A stretch of 64,000 nucleotides of DNA, taken from Colletes latitarsis. Its lineage: Eukaryota > Arthropoda > Insecta > Hymenoptera > Colletidae. This document shows positions 15,132-25,684 of the stretch, piece after piece (the first letter of the stretch is position 1; each line of letters begins with the position of its first letter). Below the pieces are notes generated by a model. The model saw only the letters and a program-made list of their open reading frames with translations, was not told where the DNA came from and did not search any database. A program made the translations under genes and the position numbers. The stretch covers positions 4,340,001 to 4,404,000 of the forward strand of contig NC_135141.1 of assembly GCF_051014445.1 (NCBI RefSeq), in the 5' to 3' direction.

Positions 15132-18100
15132 CCCAGACCTAACCCAGACCTAACCGGTTTTATCCTCTAAAATATTGATCGATAACAGGTTTAATTGACT
15201 GTTACTGTGTGGTACCGCATTACTACGTGATTCAGACCCGAAAAAACCCAGGATTTGGTAAACAAGTATGCAAAGAAGGCAAAATCATGATCCAAATGCG
15301 GGCATAACCCAGACCTAACCCAGACCTAACCGGTGTTATCCACTAAAATATTGATCGATACCAGGTTCAATAGACAGTCACTGTGAGGTGCCACATTACT
15401 ATGTGATTCAAACCCGAAAAAACCCAGGATCCGGCCAACAAGTATGCGAAGAAGTCTAAATCATGAGCCAGATGCGGGCATAACCCAGACCTAACCCAGA
15501 CCTAACCGGTCTTATACTCTAAAATATTGATCGATACCAGGTTTAGTTGACTGTTACTGTGTGGTACCACATTACTACGTGATTCAGACCCGAAAAACCC
15601 AGGATCTGGTAAACAAGTATGCAAAGAAGGCAAAATCATGATCCAAATGCGGGCATAACCCAGACCTAACCGGTGTTATCCACTAAAATATTGATCGATA
15701 CCAGGTTTAATTGAATGGTACTGTGTGGTTCCACATTACTACGTGATTCAAACCCAGACCTGACCCAGGATCTGGCCAACAAGTATGCGAAGAAGGCAAA
15801 ATCATGAGCCAGATGCGGGCATAACCCAGACCTAACCCAGACCTAACCGGGGTTACCGACTAAAATACTGACCGAATCCAGGTTTAATTGACTGTCACTG
15901 TGATGTGCCACATTACTACGTGATTCAAACTCGAAAAAAACCCAGGATCTGGCCAACAAGTATGCGAAGATGGCAAAATCATGAGCCAGATGCGGGCATA
16001 ACCCAGACCTAACCTGGGTTACCGACTAAAATACTGACCGAATCCAGGTTTAATTGACTGTCACTGTGATGTGCCACATTACTACGTGATTCAAACCCAG
16101 ACCTAACCCAGGATCTGGCCAACAAGTATGCGAAGATGGCAAAATCATGAGCCAGATGCGGGCATAATCCAGACCTAACCCAGACCTGACCGGTTTTATC
16201 CTCTAAAATATTGATCGATACCAGGTTTAATTGAATGGTACTGTGTGGTTCCACATTACTACGTGATTCAAACCCAGACCTAACCCAGGATCTGGCCAAC
16301 AAGTATGCGAAGAAGGTAAAATCATAAGCCAGATGCGGGCATAACCCAGACCTAACCCAGACCTAACCGGTGTTATCCACTAAAATATTGATCGATACCA
16401 GGTTTAATTGAATGGTACTGTGTGGTTCCACATTACTACGTAACTCAAATCTGAAAAAACCCAGGATCTGGCCAACAAGTATGCGAAGAAGGCAAAATCA
16501 TGAGCCAGATGCGGGCATAACCCAGACCTGACCGGTTTTATCCTTTAAAATATTGATCCATACCAGGTTTAATTGACTGTTACTGTGTGGTATCACATTA
16601 CTACGTGATTCAAACCCGAAAAAACCCAGGATCTGGCCAACACGAATCCGGAAAAGGCAAAATCATGAGCCAGATGCGGGCATAACCCAGACCTAACACA
16701 GACCTATCCGGAGTTACCGACTAAAATACTGACCGAATTCGGGTTTAATTCACTGTTACTGTGTGGTACCACATTACTACGTAATTCAGACTCGAAAGAA
16801 CCCAGGACGTGGTAAACAAGTACGCGAAGAAGGCAAAATCATGATCCAGATGCGGGCATAACCTAGACCTAACCCAGACCTAACCGGTGTTATCCATTAA
16901 AATATTGATCGATACCAGGTTTAATTGACTGTTACTGTGTGGTACCACATTACTACGTGATTCAAACCCTGAAAAACCAAGGATCAGGGCAACAAGAATG
17001 CGGAAAAGGCAAAATCATGAGCCAGATGCGGGCATAACCCATACCTAACCCAGACCTAACCGGTGTTACCGACTAAAATATTGATCGAAACAAAGTTTAA
17101 GTGACTGTTTCTGAGTGGTACCACATTACTACGTGATTCAAACCCTAAAAAACCAAGGATCTGGGCAAGAAGAATGCGGAAAAGGCAAAATCATTAGCCA
17201 GATGCGGGCATAACCCAGACCTAACCCAGACCTAACCGGTGTTACCGACTAAAATACTGACCGAATTCGGGTTTAATTCACTGTTACTGTGTGGTACCAC
17301 GTTACTACGTGATTCGGACCCGAAAATACCCAGGATGTGGTAAACAAGTACGCGAAGAAGGCAAAATCATGATCCAGATGCAGGCATAAGCCAGACCTAA
17401 CCCAGACCTAACCGGTGTTATCCACTAAAATATTGATCGATACCAGGTTTAATTGAATGGTACTGTGTGCTTCCACATTACCACGTGATTCAAACCCAGA
17501 CCTAACCCAGGATCTGGCCAACAAGTATGCGAAAAAGGCAAAATCATGAGTTAGATGCGGGCATAACCCTGACCTAACCCAGACCTAACCAGTGTCATCC
17601 TTTAAAATATTGATCGAAACAGGATTTATTGACTGTTACTGTGTGGTACCACATTACTACGTGCCTCAAATCTGAAAAAACCCAGGATCTGGCCAACAAG
17701 TATGCGAAGAAGGCAAAATCATGAGCCAGATGCGGGCATAACCCAGACCTAACCCAGGCATTACCGGTTTTATCCTCTAAAATATTGATCGATACCAGGT
17801 TTAATTGAATGGTACTGTGTGGTTCCACATTACTAGGTGACTCAAATCTGAAAAAACCCAGGATCTGGCCAACAAGTATGCGAAGAAGGCAAAATCATGA
17901 GCCAGATGCGGGCATAACCCAGACCTGACCGGTTTTATCCATCTAAAATATTGATCGATACCACGTTTAAATGACTGTTACTGTGTGGTACCACATTACT
18001 ACGAGATTCAAACCCGAAAGAACACAGGATCTGGCCAAAAAGTATGCGAAGAAGGCAAAATCATGAGCCAGATGCGGGCATGACCCGGACCTAACCCAGA

Positions 18101-20502
18101 CCTGACCGGTTTTATCCTCTAAAATATTGATCGATACCAGGTTTAATTGAATGGTACTGTGTGGTTCCACATTACTGCGAGACTCAAATCTGAAAAAACC
18201 CAGGATCTGGCCAACAAGTATGCGAAGAAGGCAAAATCATGAGCCAGATGCGGGCATAACCCAGACCTGACCGGTTTTATCCTTTAAAATATTGATCGAA
18301 ACCAGGTTTTATTGACTGTTACTGTCTGGTACCACATTACTACGCGATTCAAACCCGAAAAAACCAAGGATCCGGCCAACAAGTATGGGAAGAAGGCAAA
18401 ATCATGAGCCAGATGCGGGCATAACCCAGACCTAACCCAGACCTGACCGGTTTTATCCTCTAAAATATTGATCGATACCAGGTTTAATTGAATGGTACTG
18501 TGTGGTTCCACATTACTACGTGACTCAAATCTGAAAAAACCCAGGATCTGGCCAACAAGTATGCGAAGAAGGCAAAATCATGAGCCAGATGCGGGCATAA
18601 CCCAGGCCTGACCGGTTTTATCCATCTAAAATATTGATCGATACCAGGTTTAAATGACTGTTACTGTGTGGTACCACAATACTACGAGATTCAAACCCGA
18701 AAAAACCGAGGATCTGGCCAAAAAGTATGCGAAGAAGGCAAAATCATGAGCCAGATGCGGGCATGACCCAGACCTAACCCAGGCATTACCAGTTTTATCC
18801 TTTAAAATATTGATCGAAACCATGTTTTATTGACTGTTACTGTGTGGTACCACATTACTACGTGATTCAAATCCGAAAGAACCCAGGATCTGGCCAACAA
18901 GTATGCGACGAAGTCAAAATCATGAGCCAGATGCGGGCATAACCCAGACATAACACAGACCTAACCGGTGTTACCGACTAAAATACTGACCGAATCCAGG
19001 CTTAATTGACAGCTACTGTGTGGTACCACATTACTACGTGATTCAAACCCGAGAAAACCCAGGATCTGGCCAACAAGTATGCGGAAAAGGCAAAATCATG
19101 AGCCAGATGCGGGCATAACCGAGACCTAACCCAGACCTATCCGGTGTCATCCTTTAAAATATTGATCGAAACCAGGATTTATTGACTGTTACTGTGTGAT
19201 ACCACATTACTACGTGACTCAAATCTGAAAATACATAGGATCTGGCCAACAAGTATGAGAAGAAGACAAAATCATGAGCCAGATGCGGGCATGACCCAGA
19301 CCTAACCCAGGCATTACCGGTTTTATCCTTTAAAATATTGATCGAAGCCAGGTTTAATTGACTGTTCCAATGTGGTACAACATTACTACGTGATTTAAAC
19401 CCGAAAATACCCAGGATCTGGCCAACAAGTATGCGAAGAAGGCAAAATCATGAGCCAGATGCGGGCATAACCCAGACCTAACCCAGACCTAACCGGTTTT
19501 ATCCTCTAAAATATTGATGGATACAAGGTTTAATTGACTGTTACTGTGTGGTACCACATTACTACGTCATGCAAACCCGAAAAAACCCAGGATCTGGTAA
19601 ACGAGTATGCGAAGAAGGCAAAATCATGAGCCAGATGCGGGCGTAACCCAGACCTAACCCAGACCTAACCGGGGTTACCGACTAAAATACTGACCGAATC
19701 CAGGTTCAATAGACAGTCACTGTGAGGTGCCACATTACTACGTGCTTCAAACACTAAAAAACCCAGGATCTGGCCAACAAGTATGCGAAGAAGGCAAAAT
19801 CATGAGCCAGATGCGGGCTTAACCCAGACCTAAGCGGTTTTATCCTCTAAAATGTGGATGGAAACCAGGTTTAATTGACTGTTCAGTGTGGTATCACATT
19901 ACTACGTGATTCAAACCGAGAAAACCCAGGATCTGGCCGATAAGTATGTGAAGAAGACAAAATCATGAGCCAGATGCGGGCATGACCCAGACCTAACCCA
20001 GGCATTACCGGTTTTATCCTTTAAAATATTGATCGAAGCCAGGTTTAATAACCTGTTTCAATGTGGTACAACATTACTAGGTGATTCAAACCCGAAAATA
20101 CCCAGGATCTGGCCAACAAGTATGCGACGAAGTCAAAATCATGAGCCAGATGCGGGCATAACCCAGACATAACACAGACCTAACCGGTGTTACCGACTAA
20201 AATACTGACCGAATCCAGGCTTAATTGACAGCTACTGTGTGGTACCACATTACTACGTGATTCAAACCCGAGAAAACCCAGGATCTGGCCAACAAGTATG
20301 CGAAGAAGGCAAAATCATGAGCCATATGCGGGCATAACCCAGACCTAACCGGTGTCATCCTTTAAAATATTGATCGAAACCAAGTTTAATGGACTCTTTC
20401 AGTGTGGTGCCACATTACTATGTGATTCAAACCCGAAAAAACCCAGGATCCGGCCAACAAGTATGCGAAGAAGGCAAAATCATGAGCCAGATGCGGGCAT
20501 AG
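15132..20502. repeat. Higher-order repeat, 5,371 bp, copy 2
   Basis: This is the second, directly adjacent copy of the 5,371-bp block. It diverges from copy 1 only sporadically, for example ttactgcgagactc near 18173 against ttactgcgtgactc near 12802. Correspondence with what should be a third copy breaks at about 20551, where gatcgatacc replaces gatcgataac. Its last 1.7 kb (from about 18781) is also the start of the next, 3,250-bp duplication, so the two duplications are nested. Confidence 0.9.
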
Positions 20503-22030
20503 CCCAGACCTAACCCAGACCTAACCGGTTTTATCCTCTAAAATATTGATCGATACCAGGTTTAATTGACTGTTACTGTGTGGTACCACATTACTACGTG
20601 ATTCAAACCCGAAAAAACCCAGGATCTGGCCAACAAGTATGCGACGAAGGCAAAATCATGAGCCATATGCGGGCATAACCCAGACCTGACCGGTTTTGTC
20701 CTCTAAAATATTGATCGATACCAGGTTTAATTAACTGTTACTGTGTGGTTCCACATTACTACGTGATTCAAACCCAGACCTAACCCAGGATCTGGCCAAC
20801 AAGTATGCGAAAAAGGCAAAATCTTGAGCCAGATGCGGGCATAACCCAGACCTAACCCAGACCTAATCGGTGATATCCACTAAAATATTGATCGAAACCA
20901 AGTTTAAGTGACTGTTTCTGAGTGGTACCACATTACTACGTGATTCAAACCCTAAAAAACGAAGGATCTGGGCAACAAGAATGCGGAAAAGGCAAAATCA
21001 TGAGCCTGATGCGGGCATAACCCAGACCTAACCCAGACCTAACCGGTGTTACCGACTGAAATATTGATCGAAACAAAGTTTAAGTGACTGTTTCTGAGTG
21101 GTACTACATTACTACGTGATTCAAACCCCAAAAACCAAGGATCTGGGCAAGAAGGTTGCGGAAAAGGCAAAATCATTAGCCAGATGCGGGCATAACCCAG
21201 ACATAACCCAGACCTAACCGGTGTTACCGACTAAAATACTGACCGAATTCGGGTTTAATTCACTGTTACTGTGTGGTACCACGTTACTACGTGATTCAAA
21301 CACGAAAAAAGCCAGGATCTGGCCAACAAGTATGCGAAGAAGGCAAAATCATGAGCCAGATGCGGGCATAACCCAGACCTAACACAGACCTGACCGGTTT
21401 TATCCTCTAAAATATTGATCGATACCAGGTTTAATTGAATGGTACTGTGTGGCTCCACATTACTACGTGAGATAAACCCAGACCTAACCCAGGATCTGGC
21501 CAACAGGTATGCGAAGAAGGCAAAGTCATGAGCCAGATGCGGGCATAACCCAGACCTAACCCTGACCTAACCGGTTTTATCCTCTAAAATATTGATCGAT
21601 ACCAGGTTTAATTGACTGTTACTGTGTGGTATCACATTACTACGTGATTCAAACCCGAAAAAACCCAGGATCTGGCCAACACGAATCCGGAAAAGGCAAA
21701 ATCATGAGCCAGATGCGGGCATAACCCAGACCTAACACAGACCTATCCGGTGTTACCGACTAAAATACTGACCGAATTCGGGTTTAATTCACTGTTACTG
21801 GGTGGTACCACATTACTACGTGATTCAGACCCGAAAAAACCCAGGATGTGGTAAACAAGTACGCGAAGAAGGCAAAATCATGATCCAGATGCGGGCATAA
21901 CCCAGACCTAACCCAGACCTAACCGGTGTTATCCACTAAAATATTGATCGATACCAGGTTTAATTGAATGGTACTGTGTGGTTCCACATTACCACGTGAT
22001 TCAAACCCAGACCTAACCCAGACCTAACCC
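18781..22030. repeat. Higher-order repeat, 3,250 bp, copy 1
   Basis: Sequence from about 18781 recurs 3,250 bp downstream: tgactgttac at 18831 matches 22081, and ttaattgaca at 20221 matches 23471. It overlaps the end of the 5,371-bp copy 2. The segment 13410-15131 is therefore present three times, at about 13410, 18781 and 22031. After about 21430 this copy carries one monomer (about 177 bp, with the unusual centre ggctccac followed by gagataaac) that its partner lacks. Confidence 0.85.
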
Positions 22031-25000
22031 AGGCTTTACCAGTTTTATCCTTTAAAATATTGATCGAAACCAAGTTTTATTGACTGTTACTGTGTGGTAC
22101 CACATTACTACGTGATTCAAATCCGAAAGAACCCAGGATCTGGCCAACAAGTATGCGACGAAGTCAAAATCATGAGCCAGATGCGGGCATAACCCAGACA
22201 TAACACAGACCTAACCGGTGTTACCGACTAAAATACTGACCGAATCCAGGCTTAATTGACAGCTACTGTGTGGTACCACATTACTACGTGATTCAAACCC
22301 GAGAAAACCCAGGATCTGGCCAACAAGTATGCGGAAAAGGCAAAATCATGAGCCAGATGCGGGCATAACCGAGACCTAACCCAGACCTATCCGGTGTCAT
22401 CCTTTAAAATATTGATCGAAACCAGGATTTATTGACTGTTACTGTGTGATACCACATTACTACGTGACTCAAATCTGAAAATACCTAGGATCTGGCCAAC
22501 AAGTATGAGAAGAAGACAAAATCATGAGCCAGATGCGGGCATGACCCAGACCTAACCCAGGCATTACCGGTTTTATCCTTTAAAATATTGATCGAAGCCA
22601 GGTTTAATTGACTGTTCCAATGTGGTACAACATTACTACGTGATTCAAACCCGAAAATACCCAGGATCTGGCCAACAAGTATGCGAAGAAGGCAAAATAA
22701 TGAGCCAGATGCGGGCATAACCCAGACCTAACCCAGACCTAACCGGTTTTATCCTCTAAAATATTGATGGATACAAGGTTTAATTGACTGTTACTGTGTG
22801 GTACCACATTACTACGTCATGCAAACCCGAAAAAACCCAGGATCTGGTAAACGAGTATGCGAAGAAGGCAAAATCATGAGCCAGATGCGGGCGTAACCCA
22901 GACCTAACCCAGACCTAACCGGGGTTACCGACTAAAATACTGACCGAATCCAGGTTCAATAGACAGTCACTGTGAGGTGCCACATTACTACGTGCTTCAA
23001 ACACTAAAAAACCCAGGATCTGGCCAACAAGTATGCGAAGAAGGCAAAATCATGAGCCAGATGCGGGCTTAACCCAGACCTAAGCGGTTTTATCCTCTAA
23101 AATGTGGATGGGAACCAGGTTTAATTGACTGTTCAGTGTGGTATCACATTACTACGTGATTCAAACCGAGAAAACCCAGGATCTGGCCGATAAGTATGTG
23201 AAGAAGACAAAATCATGAGCCAGATGCGGGCATGACCCAGACCTAACCCAGGCATTACCGGTTTTATCCTTTAAAATATTGATCGAAGCCAGGTTTAATA
23301 ACCTGTTTCAATGTGGTACAACATTACTACGTGATTCAAACCCGAAAATACCCAGGATCTGGCCAACAAGTATGCGACGAAGTCAAAATCATGAGCCAGA
23401 TGCGGGCATAACCCAGACATAACACAGACCTAACCGGTGTTACCGACTAAAATACTGACCGAATCCAGGCTTAATTGACAGCTACTGTGTGGTACCACAT
23501 TACTACGTGATTCAAACCCGAGAAAACCCAGGATCTGGCCAACAAGTATGCGAAGAAGGCAAAATCATGAGCCATATGCGGGCATAACCCAGACCTAACC
23601 GGTGTCATCCTTTAAAATATTGATCGAAACCAAGTTTAATGGACTCTTTCAGTGTGGTGCCACATTACTATGTGATTCAAACCCGAAAAAACCCAGGATC
23701 CGGCCAACAAGTATGCGAAGAAGGCAAAATCATGAGCCAGATGCGGGCATAGCCCAGACCTAACCCAGACCTAACCGGTTTTATCCTCTAAAATATTGAT
23801 CGATACCAGGTTTAATTGACTGTTACTGTGTGGTACCACATTACTACGTGATTCAAACCCGAAAAAACCCAGGATCTGGCCAACAAGTATGCGACGAAGG
23901 CAAAATCATGAGCCATATGCGGGCATAACCCAGACCTGACCGGTTTTATCCTCTAAAATATTGATCGATACCAGGTTTAATTGACTGTTACTGTGTGGTT
24001 CCACATTACTACGTGATTCAAACCCAGACCTAACCCAGGATCTGGCCAACAAGTATGCGAAAAAGGCAAAATCTTGAGCCAGATGCGGGCATAACCCAGA
24101 CCTAACCCAGACCTAATCGGTGATATCCACTAAAATATTGATCGAAACCAAGTTTAAGTGACTGTTTCTGAGTGGTACCACATTACTACGTGATTCAAAC
24201 CCTAAAAAACCAAGGATCTGGGCAACAAGAATGCGGAAAAGGCAAAATCATGAGCCTGATGCGGGCATAACCCAGACCTAACCCAGACCTAACCGGTGTT
24301 ACCGACTGAAATATTGATCGAAACAAAGTTTAAGTGACTGTTTCTGAGTGGTACTACATTACTACGTGATTCAAACCCTAAAAAACCAAGGATCTGGGCA
24401 AGAAGGTTGCGGAAAAGGCAAAATCATTAGCCAGATGCGGGCATAACCCAGACATAACCCAGACCTAACCGGTGTTACCGACTAAAATACTGACCGAATT
24501 CGGGTTTAATTCACTGTTACTGTGTGGTACCACGTTACTACGTGATTCAAACACGAAAAAAGCCAGGATCTGGCCAACAAGTATGCGAAGAAGGCAAAAT
24601 CATGAGCCAGATGCGGGCATAACCCAGACCTAACACAGACCTGACCGGTTTTATCCTCTAAAATATTGATCGATACCAGGTTTAATTGACTGTTACTGTG
24701 TGGTATCACATTACTACGTGATTCAAACCCTAAAAAACCCAGGATCTGGCCAACACGAATCCGGAAAAGGCAAAATCATGAGCCAGATGCGGGCATAACC
24801 CAGACCTAACACAGACCTATCCGGTGTTACCGACTAAAATACTGACCGAATTCGGGTTTAATTCACTGTTACTGGGTGGTACCACATTACTACGTGATTC
24901 AGACCCGAAAAAACCCAGGATGTGGTAAACAAGTACGCGAAGAAGGCAAAATCATGATCCAGATGCGGGCATAACCCAGACCTAACCCAGACCTAACCGG

Positions 25001-25270
25001 TGTTATCCACTAAAATATTGATCGATACCAGGTTTAATTGACTGTTACTGTGTGGTTCCACATTACCACGTAATTCAAACCCAGACCTAACCCAGGATCT
25101 GGCCAACAAGTATGCGAAGAAGGCAAAATCATGAGCCAGATGCGGGCATAACCCAGACCTAACCCAGACCTAACCGGGGTTACCGACTAAAATACTGACC
25201 GAATCCAGGATCAATTGACTGTCACTGTGAGGTGCCACATTACTACGTGATTCAAACCCGAAAAAACCCA
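22031..25270. repeat. Higher-order repeat, 3,250-bp type, copy 2 (one monomer shorter)
   Basis: This is the partner of the block starting at 18781. The offset is 3,250 bp up to about 24370, then 3,251 because of a single-base length difference in an A-run. It becomes 3,074 after about 24680, because one monomer is missing here. The left edge is an irregular join inside a run of cccagacctaaccc repeats. To its right a short stretch of other monomer types (to 25769) leads to the retrotransposon. Confidence 0.82.
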
Positions 25271-25684
25271 GGATCCGGCCAACAAGTATGCGAAGAAGGC
25301 AAAATCATGAGCCAGATGCGGGCATAACCCAGACCTAACCCAGACCTGACCGGTTTTATGCTCTAAAATATTGATCGATACCAGGTTTAAATGACTGTTA
25401 CTGTGTGGTACCACATTACTACGTGATTCAAACCCGAAAAAACCCAGGATCTGGCCAACACGAATGCGGAAAAGGCAAAATCATGAGCCAGATGCGGGCA
25501 TAACCCAGACCTAACCGGTTCTATCCTCTAAAATGTGGATCGAAACCAGGTTTAATTGACTGTTCAGTGTGGTATCACATTACTACGTGGTTCAAACCGA
25601 GAAAACCCAGGATCTGGCCGACAAGTATGCGAAGAAGGCAAAATCATGAGCCAGATGCGGGCATAACCCAGACCTAACACAGAC

